The position numbers were made by a program, and so were the translations under genes. Shown here piece by piece: positions 38,911 through 47,436 of a stretch of 52,943 nt of DNA. The stretch covers positions 1 through 52,943 of the forward strand of contig JAGXGL010000057.1 in assembly GCA_024636755.1 (NCBI GenBank). Reading direction: 5' to 3'. Each line of letters begins with the position of its first letter. The stretch's first letter is position 1. This DNA is from Guyparkeria sp. GTDB lineage: Bacteria > Pseudomonadota > Gammaproteobacteria > Halothiobacillales > Halothiobacillaceae. The notes under the pieces were generated by a model. It made no database searches. It was given only the letters and a program-made list of their open reading frames with translations, and was not told the origin of the DNA.

Positions 38911-39882
38911 CTATTCAATGGCGAACTTCTTCAGACGATAGAGGAACGTGTCACGCGAGAGGTGCAGCAGGCGAGCGGCATGCGACTTGTTGCCGCCCGT
39001 ATGGGCCAGGGCCTGGCGCAGAAGATCGCTCTCGACGGCCTCGAGATCGACGCCACCTTCCGGCAGCACGAAGCCCGGCGCAAGCGGACCACCGCGTTCG
39101 CTTTGTGCCGCCGACCGCATCGCCGGCGGCAGGGCTTCGACGTCGACCACGCCGCCTGGATGAAAGATCACCAGCCGTTCGGCCAGTTGCTTGAGTTCGC
39201 GAATATTCCCCGGCCAGCGGTATCGACGCAGCACACCGGTGGCCCGCGCCGTCAGGCGAGGCATCGCCACGCCACTGCGGGTAGCATTCTCTTCCAGGAA
39301 GCGAGCGAAGAGCCAGTCGACGTCACCCTGACGGTCACGCAACGGCAGCAATTCGACCGGTACGCCGGCCAGCCGGAAGTACAGGTCGGCGCGGAACTCG
39401 CCGGCCTCGACCATGGCGGCAAGATCCCGGTGCGTCGCCGCGACCACGCGCAGATCCACTCGACGGGTACCTGTCTCGCCCACCGCCCGGGTCTCGCCGT
39501 TCTCGAGCAGGCGCAACAATTTCGCCTGCAGGGCCTGGGGCAATTCGCCCAGTTCGTCGAGAAACAGCGTGCCGCCGTCGGCCTGGTCGACCAGGCCCGG
39601 CTGGTCGGCGAGCGCGCCGGTGAAGGCGCCGCGCCGATGGCCGAACAGCGTTGATTCGGCCAGCTCGTCCGGGATGGTGGCGCAATTGACCGTCACCAGC
39701 GGACGATTGGAACGCGACGAGCCGGCATGGATCGCGCGCGCGGCCAATTCCTTGCCGGTGCCGGTCTCACCCGTGATCAGCACCGTCGCCTCGGTCGCCG
39801 CCACCAGCCCGATGCTGCGCAGCATGGACTCGAAACGTGGCGACTGGCTTTGCAATGCCTCAAGATAGGGGTTCGCGTTCAT
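38911..39882 (-). CDS. Sigma-54-dependent transcription activator, PspF-like, no sensor domain
   Basis: 323 residues, nearly all AAA+ plus a Fis-type HTH, as in PspF. Walker A GETGTGKE (38-45), the sigma-54 contact loop GAFTGA (85-90), Walker B GGTLFLDELGELP, and the arginine-finger region FRADLYFRLAGVPVELLPLRDR are present. The HTH is at GGNKSHAARLLHLSRDTFLYRLKKF. There is no receiver, PAS or GAF domain before the AAA+ core, so control must come from a partner protein or from its own level. No psp genes are nearby; the neighbours are cca and the copper receptor. Its targets are unknown. Confidence 0.9.
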   Translation of the reverse strand: MNANPYLEALQSQSPRFESMLRSIGLVAATEATVLITGETGTGKELAARAIHAGSSRSNRPLVTVNCATIPDELAESTLFGHRRGAFTGALADQPGLVDQADGGTLFLDELGELPQALQAKLLRLLENGETRAVGETGTRRVDLRVVAATHRDLAAMVEAGEFRADLYFRLAGVPVELLPLRDRQGDVDWLFARFLEENATRSGVAMPRLTARATGVLRRYRWPGNIRELKQLAERLVIFHPGGVVDVEALPPAMRSAAQSERGGPLAPGFVLPEGGVDLEAVESDLLRQALAHTGGNKSHAARLLHLSRDTFLYRLKKFAIE

Positions 39883-39991
39883 GGCGATCGGTCCATAACG
39901 TGACGAGGATGACGGCCAGTCTACCGCTAGCAGCCGTCACGATAAAGCCAGTTTTGCCGCCCCAAACCCGACTCAATCACCCGGAGATACG

Positions 39992-41239
39992 ATGCCCGAT
40001 ACGGTCACCGACAACCTCGAGTGCTACATCGTCGGCGGCGCCGTGCGTGACCAGTTGCTCGGCCGCCAGGTGGTCGACCACGACTGGGTGGTCGTCGGCG
40101 CCACGCCCGAAGAGATGCTCAGCCGCGGCTTTCGCCAGGTGGGTGCGGACTTCCCGGTGTTCCTGCACCCGGAGACCGGCGAGGAATACGCGCTGGCCCG
40201 CACCGAGCGCAAGCAGGGACGCGGCTACCACGGCTTTGCGGTGCATGCGGCCCCGGAGGTGACGCTCGAGGATGACCTGGCCCGCCGTGATCTGACCATC
40301 AACGCCATGGCGATGCGGGAAAACGGCGAACTGGTCGATCCGTTCGGCGGTCGCAAGGACCTCGATGCTCGCCGGCTGCGCCACGTCGGCCCCGCCTTCG
40401 TCGAGGATCCGGTGCGCGTGCTGCGCGTGGCACGTTTCGCCGCCCAGCTGGGCGCGCATGGATTCGAGGTCGCCGAATCCACCGCCGCGCTGATGCGGCA
40501 GATGAGCGCCAGCGGGGAGCTTGCCGATCTCGTCGCCGAGCGCGTCTGGACGGAGACGGTCAAGGCGCTGGGCACCAAAGGGCCGTCGCGCTATTTCACG
40601 GTGCTCCACGAGGTCGACGCCCTGGCCGAGACGTTTCCCGAGGTCGAGGCACTGTTCGGCGTGCCCCAGCCCAAGGAACATCACCCCGAAATCGACACCG
40701 GCATCCATACCCTGCTGGTGCTGGACGCCGCCGCCGGCCTGAGTGATTCCATCGGCGTGCGCTTCGCCGCGGTCTGCCACGACCTGGGCAAGGCACTGAC
40801 GCCGCGCGAGGAGTGGCCGCGCCACATCGGCCACGAACGTCGCGGGGTCGAGCCCACGCGGGCACTGTGCGAGCGCCTGCGCACCCCCAAGGCAATCCGC
40901 GAGCTAGCCCTGACCGTGACCGCCCAGCACGGTCGCATCCACCGGGCGCTGGAAATGCGCGACACCACGCTGGTCGACCTGATCGACGAGCTGGACGCCC
41001 TGCGTCGCCCGGAGCGCTTCGAGGAGATTCTGATCGTCTGTCACGCCGACTCGCGCGGCAGGCCCGGCAAGGAATCGGTCGAGTATCCGGAGGGCGACTG
41101 GTTGCGCCAGGTGCGTGAAACGGTGGCCGCCATCTCGCCGCAGCCCCTGCTTGAACAGGGGATTCGCGGCAAGGCGCTGGGCGAAGCGCTCCGGCGCGAA
41201 CGCATCCGGGCGGTCGCCGCACTGCAACACCCGGATTGA
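39992..41239 (+). CDS. cca: tRNA CCA-adding enzyme with HD domain
   Basis: 415 residues. The N-terminal class II nucleotidyltransferase has YIVGGAVRDQLLGR and the catalytic DxD in VDHDWVVVG. The RRDLTINAMAM and EDPVRVLRVARFAAQLG helices follow. The C-terminal HD phosphohydrolase domain is visible as HHPEIDTGIHTLLVLD and AAVCHDLGKALTP (metal-binding HD). It adds or repairs the CCA end of tRNAs; the HD part acts as a phosphatase/phosphodiesterase in E. coli. A GGAG site is 6 bases upstream. Genes on both sides are on the opposite strand. Confidence 0.96.
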   Translation: MPDTVTDNLECYIVGGAVRDQLLGRQVVDHDWVVVGATPEEMLSRGFRQVGADFPVFLHPETGEEYALARTERKQGRGYHGFAVHAAPEVTLEDDLARRDLTINAMAMRENGELVDPFGGRKDLDARRLRHVGPAFVEDPVRVLRVARFAAQLGAHGFEVAESTAALMRQMSASGELADLVAERVWTETVKALGTKGPSRYFTVLHEVDALAETFPEVEALFGVPQPKEHHPEIDTGIHTLLVLDAAAGLSDSIGVRFAAVCHDLGKALTPREEWPRHIGHERRGVEPTRALCERLRTPKAIRELALTVTAQHGRIHRALEMRDTTLVDLIDELDALRRPERFEEILIVCHADSRGRPGKESVEYPEGDWLRQVRETVAAISPQPLLEQGIRGKALGEALRRERIRAVAALQHPD

Positions 41240-41273
41240 CCGCGTCGAGGCAGCGGGCCCTTACTCGGTGGCC

Positions 41274-42158
41274 TCACTCGGTCATCGCGTGCGCCGGCCC
41301 GGTTGGCGGCACCCGACCGAGAAACCGCGATACCGTCGACAGGATCTGGGCGTCGAAAGGGAATACGTTCGACAGGCTGACCACCACCCCGGCATGACGC
41401 AGATTGTCGACCCGCAACAGATCGACCGGCACGCCGAGCTGTTTGAGGCGCTCGGCCATCCGCTCGGTATTGCGTGGATCGACCACCGGGTCATCGGCGC
41501 TGACCACCAGTAACGTCGGCGGCACCTCGCTGTCGACCCAGTTGATTGGCTGGCTCGACTCGAGCGGGTCGGCGGGCTCGAAGATACGCTCGAGCTTGGG
41601 GTCATTCAGCGGCAGGAAGTCATAGGGCCCCGCGAGCCCCGCCCAGCCCGCAATCCAAGATCGCTCGCCGCCCGCTGCTTCGAGATATCGGCCGTCGGAC
41701 ACCAGCATGGCCACGTTGTAGGCCCCCGCCGAATGCCCCATCAGTGACAAGCGCTCCGGATCGGCACCGTAATCTCCCGCATGCTCGCGTGCCCAGGCCA
41801 CAGCACGAGCCGAGTCATACAGGAAGTCGGGGTAGCGCACCTCGGGGTAGAGGCGATAGTCGGGGATCATCACCACGAACCCCCGACTGGCCAACGTCCG
41901 ACCGAGGAACGCATAAGTGGAGCGGTCGCCCGTCTGCCAACTTCCGCCCCAGAAGAACACCACCAACGGAGCGTCTTGCGAGTCGTTGGGGCGATAGACA
42001 TCCAGCGCAAGATCGCGCTCGACATCGAACACCACGCCCTGGGTCACCGAGACCGACTCGCTGGGCGCAAGCGACTCGAGCACCTTCGCCCCGGAGCAGG
42101 CCGTCAGGGTCAGCAGGGTGACCGTCGCGGCCGTTATTACGGTCAGAAATCGTTTCAC
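41274..42158 (-). CDS. Lipoprotein alpha/beta hydrolase (esterase, COG0657 type)
   Basis: 294 residues from the GTG at 42158 (GGAG site 7 bases upstream). The N-terminus is a lipoprotein signal (FLTVITAATVTLLTLTAC), with Cys21 as the lipid-bearing residue and Ser at +2, the outer-membrane sorting form. The hydrolase domain has the oxyanion motif FWGGSW (about 69-74), nucleophile GHSAG (S143), and likely Asp and His in SADDPVVDPRN and NLRHAG. The pattern is that of carboxylesterase/feruloyl-esterase-like proteins (BD-FAE). The substrate is unknown. It lies just downstream of metE on the same strand; the longer frame to 42248 lacks any signal peptide. Confidence 0.88.
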   Translation of the reverse strand: MKRFLTVITAATVTLLTLTACSGAKVLESLAPSESVSVTQGVVFDVERDLALDVYRPNDSQDAPLVVFFWGGSWQTGDRSTYAFLGRTLASRGFVVMIPDYRLYPEVRYPDFLYDSARAVAWAREHAGDYGADPERLSLMGHSAGAYNVAMLVSDGRYLEAAGGERSWIAGWAGLAGPYDFLPLNDPKLERIFEPADPLESSQPINWVDSEVPPTLLVVSADDPVVDPRNTERMAERLKQLGVPVDLLRVDNLRHAGVVVSLSNVFPFDAQILSTVSRFLGRVPPTGPAHAMTE

Positions 42159-42234
42159 GATATGGCTCCGCGGTGATGGCGCGCTGTCTTCAGGTGCGCG
42201 GAGTGTAGACCCCGCCACGCCCACGTGAATCGCT

Positions 42235-44529
42235 TTATTCGCGACCATAATCGCGGCGCAGATCGACCGCCGCAGCGACCAGATTTTGCAGCGCGGCTCT
42301 CACTTCCTCCCAGCCGCGTGTCTTGAGACCGCAGTCGGGATTCACCCACAGCCGTTCCACCGGCACCTTGTCCAGTGCCAGACGCAGGCGATCGACCATC
42401 TCCTCCACGCTCGGCACCAATGGAGAGTGGATGTCCCAGACACCCGGACCGATCTCGTTGGGGTACTCGAACTCGGCAAACGCATCCAGCAGCTTCATGT
42501 TCGAGCGTGTCGTTTCGATGGTGATCACATCGGCATCCAACCCGGCAATCGCATCGATGATGTCGTTGAACTCGCTGTAGCACATATGGGTGTGGATCTG
42601 GACGTCATCCGGTGCCACCGCGGTGGCGAAGCGAAACGCGCGCACCGCCCAGTCGAGATAGCCGTCCCAGCCGGCGCGGCGCAGCGGCAACCCTTCGCGA
42701 AAGGCCGGCTCGTCCACCTGGACCGCCGCAATGCCGGCGGCGCTGAGATCCGCGACCTCTTCGCGCAATACGGCCGCGAGTTGATACGCCACCTCCTCAC
42801 GCGACAGGTCATCGCGAACGAACGACCACGAGAGCATCGTGACCGGGCCGGTAAGCATTCCCTTCACCGGTCGGTCGGTGAGTGACTGAGCATAAGTGCT
42901 CCAGTCGACGGTCAGGGGACGAGGCCGAACCACGTCGCCCCAGATGATCGGCGGCTTGACGCATCGCGAGCCGTACGACTGCACCCACCCGGCGCGGGTG
43001 AAGGCAAAGCCCTCCAACTGCTGGCCGAAATACTCGACCATGTCGTTGCGCTCGGGCTCGCCGTGTACCAGTAGATCGAGGCCCAATGACTCCTGCTCGC
43101 GGATCGTGTCGGCGATCGCCTCGCGCATCGCCTGCTCGTAGGCAGTGGTATCGATTTCCCCGCGGCGATGTGCGCGGCGTGTCGCACGAATCGCGTCGGT
43201 CTGCGGAAACGAACCGATGGTCGTGGTGGGAAGGGTCGGCAGGTTCAATCTCGCGCGTTGTGCCGTCGCCCGTTCGGCATACGGACGCGCACGTGCCGGT
43301 TTCTCGGTGAGCGATCGGGCCAACTGCTCGCGCCGCACCGTATCCTGGCGGCCATCCAATGCCTCCAACCGTAGACGGGCCTCGGTGGTCGCCTCGATCT
43401 CGTGCGCGATCGCCTCGCGGCCCTCGGCCAGCCCGCGGGCCAGCAACGCCAACTCGTCGAGTTTCTGCCGAGCAAAGCTCAGGTTCGCGGCCAACGCGGG
43501 CGGCAAATCGGTTTCCTCACCGGCATCCAGCGGCAAATGCAAAAGCGAACAGCTCGGCGCCAACCACAGGCGTTCGCCCAGCCTCTCGTAGAGCGGCTCG
43601 AGTCGATCGAGCAGCGCGGGCAAGTCCGCCCGCCAGATCGAACGCCCGTCGAGGACGCCCGCGGAGAGCACCTTGAACGCCGGGAGCCGATCCGCCAGGG
43701 CGTCGAGATCATCACCGGCGGACACGTCGACATGCAACCCATCGACCGGCAAGGAGGCCAGCAGGGCCAAGCGCCCCTCGATCGGCGAGAAATAACTGGC
43801 CAACAGCAGCCGCAGCCCCGGCGTTTTCAGACGGTGGTAGACCGGTTCGAATGCCGCCAGCCAATCCGCTGGCAAATCCAGCCCCAGGATCGGCTCGTCG
43901 AGCTGGACCCACTCGGCGCCGAGGGCTGCAATTTCGCTCAATAGCGTGGCGTAGGCATCGGCGAGCTCCGGGGCGCGCCGCAGGCGTTCTTCGCGACTGA
44001 CACCCGCGCTGAGCCAAAGGAAAGTCAGTGGACCGATCAGCACCGGCTTGCTGGCCGGGTCATCAGCGAGCGATTCGCGTATCTCCGTCAGCAGCCGATC
44101 GGCATCGAGTCGAAACGGGCGGGTCGCATCGAGTTCGGGCACCAGGTAGTGGTAGTTCGTATCAAACCACTTGGTCATCGCCACCGGCGCGAGACTGCCC
44201 TGCTCGGACGGCTTCCCGCGGGCCAGGGCAAACAACGAGGCGATATCGTTGGGCAGGTCGCCGAAGCGATCGGGCGCCTGCCCGAACAGCAGGCAGAGGT
44301 CCGCCATGCCGTCGTAGAAGGTGAAATCACCGCACGCCGGTCGCTCGACGCCCGCCCCGCGAAACCACTGGCGTGACTCGGCCCGTACCTCACGGGCGGC
44401 GTGCTGCAGGGCATCGGCGTCGATCTCGCCGCGCCAGTGGCGTTCCAGCGCCCACTTGAGCGCGCGCTCACGTCCGATGCGGGGAAAACCCAGGATGTGC
44501 GTAACGGGGTACGTGGTCGTAGCGGGCAT
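42235..44529 (-). CDS. metE: Cobalamin-independent methionine synthase
   Basis: 764 residues. It methylates homocysteine with 5-methyltetrahydropteroyltriglutamate without B12. The N-terminal half holds LGFPRIGRERALKWALE and TKWFDTNYHYLVPE; the catalytic C-terminal half holds TTIGSFPQTDAIR, LVHGEPERNDMVEYFG, and zinc ligands in HTHMCYSEFN and NPDCGLKTR. Domain order and length match the family. A palindrome and possible promoter lie just upstream (44572-44586). Downstream the esterase start is 77 bases away; read-through is possible. Confidence 0.97.
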   Translation of the reverse strand: MPATTTYPVTHILGFPRIGRERALKWALERHWRGEIDADALQHAAREVRAESRQWFRGAGVERPACGDFTFYDGMADLCLLFGQAPDRFGDLPNDIASLFALARGKPSEQGSLAPVAMTKWFDTNYHYLVPELDATRPFRLDADRLLTEIRESLADDPASKPVLIGPLTFLWLSAGVSREERLRRAPELADAYATLLSEIAALGAEWVQLDEPILGLDLPADWLAAFEPVYHRLKTPGLRLLLASYFSPIEGRLALLASLPVDGLHVDVSAGDDLDALADRLPAFKVLSAGVLDGRSIWRADLPALLDRLEPLYERLGERLWLAPSCSLLHLPLDAGEETDLPPALAANLSFARQKLDELALLARGLAEGREAIAHEIEATTEARLRLEALDGRQDTVRREQLARSLTEKPARARPYAERATAQRARLNLPTLPTTTIGSFPQTDAIRATRRAHRRGEIDTTAYEQAMREAIADTIREQESLGLDLLVHGEPERNDMVEYFGQQLEGFAFTRAGWVQSYGSRCVKPPIIWGDVVRPRPLTVDWSTYAQSLTDRPVKGMLTGPVTMLSWSFVRDDLSREEVAYQLAAVLREEVADLSAAGIAAVQVDEPAFREGLPLRRAGWDGYLDWAVRAFRFATAVAPDDVQIHTHMCYSEFNDIIDAIAGLDADVITIETTRSNMKLLDAFAEFEYPNEIGPGVWDIHSPLVPSVEEMVDRLRLALDKVPVERLWVNPDCGLKTRGWEEVRAALQNLVAAAVDLRRDYGRE

Positions 44530-44571
44530 GTCGATTCCTTTGTGATTCGGGCGATAACGTCACCCTATCGG

Positions 44572-44586
44572 AATGCAACATGCATT
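44572..44586 (-). promoter_or_regulatory. Palindrome in the metE leader, candidate operator
   Basis: AATGCA-ACA-TGCATT is a perfect inverted repeat (6+3+6), 43 bases upstream of the metE ATG. It is extended by one near-matching base pair on each side. A TACAAT box (minus strand, near 44605-44610) with a weak TCGTCA -35 is a possible promoter, which would put the palindrome just after the start site. Many metE genes are controlled by MetR or by SAM/SAH-sensing repressors; which one acts here is not shown. Confidence 0.45.
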
Positions 44587-44627
44587 TCGTCGCACACTAT
44601 TCCTTGATTGTATTATTTCTATTCATC

Positions 44628-46883
44628 TCATGACGAGCCAGTCGGGTTCTCCAGGTCCGTGTGGAAGGCAACCGACTCGTCCTTTGCCCCCTTGGCCCCC
44701 TTGGCCCGATACATGGCGGCATCCGCACGGCGCATCAGGCCCTCGAGGGTGTCGGCATCTTCGGGGAAGCGAGCGAAACCGATCGATGCCTGGACGTGGA
44801 CCAATTGCGCCGTGCCACTGAGCACCATGGGCTCGCGCAACTGCTCGAGCAGCGACTCGCCCAACCGGGCAATGTCCTCGTTACCGTAAACGCCATAGAA
44901 CACCACCACGAACTCGTCGCCACCCAGGCGCGCAACGATATCCTCCCGCCGACCTACCTGGGAAAGGCGCCGTCCGACTTCCCGCAACACCTCGTCACCG
45001 ACGTGATGGCCGAGGGTGTCGTTGATGGGCTTGAAGTCGTTCAGATCAACAAACGCCAAGGCGATGCCCACGCCCTCGCGAATCGCGTGCAGGCGAGCCT
45101 GCTCGCAGCGCTCCTCGAGGCCGGCGCGGTTAAGCATGCCGGTCAACGGATCATGTAGCGCACGATGGTGCATGGCCTGCATGCGGCGATGACGGGTCGT
45201 GACATCACTGATCACGGCAACGTAGCGACTCACGCGTTGTTGATCGTCACGGTTCAGGTCCACCGACCAGGCCAGAACACACTCCCGCCCATCCGGCAGT
45301 CGACAAGCCACTTCCTCGATCCAGCGGCCCCGCTCTCGCAACCCGCGCACGCAGGACGCAAGCCGTCGCCGACTGCGATCCAGCGGTTCGGGAATGGTCA
45401 GCCGCTCGCCGACCAGTGCCTTGCTCGAATGGCCCAGCAATCGCTCGAAGGCCGGATTGACCGCCAGTACCCGGCGATAACGGTCCAGAATGATGATGGA
45501 ATCCCCCGCCCCTTCGAACACCGCGGTAGCCAGCCCCTCCAACTGCTCTAAGGCCTGCCGATCGGACAGATCGATCAGGGTGCCGACCAGCCCCGCTTGC
45601 CCGAACGACGCCGCCGTCACCGGCTCGACTCGCATCTCGGTCGGGACCACCGTCCCGTCGCTGTGTATCAGGCGAGTCGCCAGCACCACCCGGTCACTAA
45701 GCGAGGGACCGGATGGGACTTGTTCGGGCTGACGCATCCGCTCGGTGGCCTCACGGATCGTACGCCGCTCGTCTGCAGGGAACAGATTCAGCCACTGCTC
45801 CCCGATCACTCCCTGCGCGGAGCGACCGACCATGCGCTCGTACGCCGGGCTGATATAGATCAACTGCCCTGTCCCGTCCGTGCGGAACACCGCGTCACTG
45901 ACGTTCGAGGTAACGTCGCGCAGCAGACGCTCGGAGTCGACCAACAGCCGTTGCTGCGCCTGCCAGCGCACGGCGAGCCACATCACGAGCAGCCCCACCA
46001 GCAGAGACACCAGCTCGACGATTCGAATCAACCGGGTGACCATCGTGCTCGGTTGACTGAGCTGCATGGCAAACTGCCATTGCCCATCCAGCGCAATCAC
46101 CGGCGCTTTCAAGGTATCGTCGTGCCCGAAAAGCTCAGGGGGACCAAGAAAAACCGCTCCCTCGGCCCCAAGGCCATCCATCCCCCGCACGGCCAGCGTG
46201 CCCTGGGCCAGCCGGTCGGACACACCGGCCGCCTCGAACAGGCGCATCAGGTCGATCGGGGTGGAAACCATGCCCCAATACTCTTCCTCCCCGTTCCCGT
46301 CCCCGTCACCATCGAAATACACCGGCACCCGGTGGATGACAGCGTAGCCGCCCTTTGCCAGTTCATAGGGGCCACTGAGCACGGGCTTACCACTTTGCAT
46401 CACCCGTCGCACCAACTTCCCCTGAACCGGATCGGCCGCGATATCCGTGCCAATCGCCAGCTCGTGACCCGCCAGCGGGATGCTGACCTGGATCACGTTG
46501 TCCGGTGCAAGGGAGATGGATCGAATACCGGGGGTGTGCTCGAGCATGCGCTGGGCAACGGCTCGCACGGCAGGTTGGTCCAGCCCGCGGTTGGCCTCGA
46601 TCATCGCCCCGACCCCCACAGACACCTTGGAGGCCTGATTGAGCTGGGATTCGATGCGGGTACGGATCTGAGCCAAACTGTTGAGATCGGCCTGCAAGGC
46701 CGCTGTGGTCAGCTGCCGTTCGACCACCCAAGTGGTCGCAAGCAATACGCCACTGACCACGAGGCCCGCTGCCAGCGGCGGCAGCGCCCGACTCAGGCGG
46801 GCAAAAAAGGGCCAGGGGCCGGGCCTGGACGACGGCGAGTTGCGCTGATTTTCGACCGACTGGCCGGCGTCGAGGCTACCCAC
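44628..46883 (-). CDS. Diguanylate cyclase with CHASE, two PAS and GGDEF domains
   Basis: 751 residues starting at a GTG (GGGAG site 7 bases upstream). Two membrane helices (about 33-53 and 288-306) bracket a periplasmic CHASE sensor (about 85-250). Two PAS domains follow (about 320-450 and 455-580), then the GGDEF domain (about 590-745) with the intact active site RLGGDEFVVVF. The RxxD product-inhibition site (RRED) lies five residues before GGDEF, so the enzyme should be c-di-GMP feedback inhibited. No EAL domain. An Asp/Gly run (FDGDGDGNGEEE, about 190-201) resembles a calcium-binding loop inside the sensor. A TATAAG box at 46931-46936 (minus) is a candidate -10. Signal sensed is unknown. 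Confidence 0.93.
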   Translation of the reverse strand: MGSLDAGQSVENQRNSPSSRPGPWPFFARLSRALPPLAAGLVVSGVLLATTWVVERQLTTAALQADLNSLAQIRTRIESQLNQASKVSVGVGAMIEANRGLDQPAVRAVAQRMLEHTPGIRSISLAPDNVIQVSIPLAGHELAIGTDIAADPVQGKLVRRVMQSGKPVLSGPYELAKGGYAVIHRVPVYFDGDGDGNGEEEYWGMVSTPIDLMRLFEAAGVSDRLAQGTLAVRGMDGLGAEGAVFLGPPELFGHDDTLKAPVIALDGQWQFAMQLSQPSTMVTRLIRIVELVSLLVGLLVMWLAVRWQAQQRLLVDSERLLRDVTSNVSDAVFRTDGTGQLIYISPAYERMVGRSAQGVIGEQWLNLFPADERRTIREATERMRQPEQVPSGPSLSDRVVLATRLIHSDGTVVPTEMRVEPVTAASFGQAGLVGTLIDLSDRQALEQLEGLATAVFEGAGDSIIILDRYRRVLAVNPAFERLLGHSSKALVGERLTIPEPLDRSRRRLASCVRGLRERGRWIEEVACRLPDGRECVLAWSVDLNRDDQQRVSRYVAVISDVTTRHRRMQAMHHRALHDPLTGMLNRAGLEERCEQARLHAIREGVGIALAFVDLNDFKPINDTLGHHVGDEVLREVGRRLSQVGRREDIVARLGGDEFVVVFYGVYGNEDIARLGESLLEQLREPMVLSGTAQLVHVQASIGFARFPEDADTLEGLMRRADAAMYRAKGAKGAKDESVAFHTDLENPTGSS

Positions 46884-46997
46884 TACCGATCTCCCTACTT
46901 GACGCTAATTAACCTATCGAAAGAGTCTAGCTTATAGCGGAGGGATTACTGATAGCCTGACTGCCATGGTCGGGATTAGTTGCCTGCACCAGACATA

Positions 46998-47029
46998 ACA
47001 AAGCCGACGCCTGAAAGCGCCGGCTTTGT
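46998..47029 (-). terminator. Hairpin downstream of the 51-residue gene
   Basis: ACAAAGCCG-a-CGC pairs with GCG-c-CGGCTTTGT around a CTGAAA loop, a 12 bp stem with one mismatch. On the minus strand it is followed by TTATG rather than a long T run. It lies between the small membrane protein gene and the diguanylate cyclase gene. Confidence 0.6.
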
Positions 47030-47034
47030 CGACT

Positions 47035-47066
47035 CGTGGGCTGAACCCTTCGTGGGCTGAACCCTG
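47035..47066. repeat. Perfect-register 16-base tandem duplication
   Basis: CGTGGGCTGAACCCTT (47035-47050) is repeated as CGTGGGCTGAACCCTG (47051-47066), 15 of 16 bases identical and directly adjacent. It lies in non-coding DNA between two hairpins. It may be a recent slip duplication. Confidence 0.8.
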
Positions 47067-47075
47067 GCCGTGAAG

Positions 47076-47124
47076 AAATGGCCGGGCAGACCTGAAAGCC
47101 TCAAGCCTTTCCAGCCATTTTTTT
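47076..47124. terminator. Compound hairpin with a T run on the plus strand
   Basis: AAATGGC (47076-47082) pairs with GCCATTT (47114-47120), and an inner GAAAG/CTTTC stem folds the middle. The plus strand continues with seven T residues; the minus strand continues with TTTCTTC. It could terminate the small minus-strand gene, or a plus-strand transcript that I cannot otherwise see. Confidence 0.55.
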
Positions 47125-47134
47125 CGGGCCCGTG

Positions 47135-47290
47135 TCAGCTGTGCGGATGTTGGTGTTGCTGTTCGTCTTCCTGGGCGTGCTTGGCTTCGCCGGACCTTTT
47201 CCACAGCACCCAGAACGCGTACAGCGGCATGCCAACGATGCCGATCATGGCGATGATGCTGATAAGTAAAATTTGCAGCTCGATATCCAT
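47135..47290 (-). CDS. Small single-pass membrane protein with His-rich tail
   Basis: 51 residues from the ATG at 47290, with a GGAG site 10 bases upstream; a longer frame to 47320 is less likely. One hydrophobic helix (QILLISIIAMIGIVGMPLYAFWVLW, about 6-30) is followed by a polar tail rich in His, Gln and Glu (HAQEDEQQHQHPHS). The gene is flanked by hairpins and is not a shadow of another gene, which argues that it is real. I recognise no family. A His-rich tail might bind metal, but that is a guess. Confidence 0.6.
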   Translation of the reverse strand: MDIELQILLISIIAMIGIVGMPLYAFWVLWKRSGEAKHAQEDEQQHQHPHS

Positions 47291-47436
47291 GACAATCAAT
47301 CTCCAATTGTTTGATCGCATGACCGCCTAGGGTCAGGCCGGGTCATCTCTCTGAATCTAGACCCTGCTTATGGACCTATCAACCCAGAAGATCACTGAGG
47401 TATTTAGCAACCGAGTTCCACTGGCTCCAAATGGCG

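Noticed and set aside
45597-46937. 446-residue plus-strand frame opposite the diguanylate cyclase
   Set aside because: Antisense shadow; the minus-strand protein has complete CHASE, PAS and GGDEF motifs.
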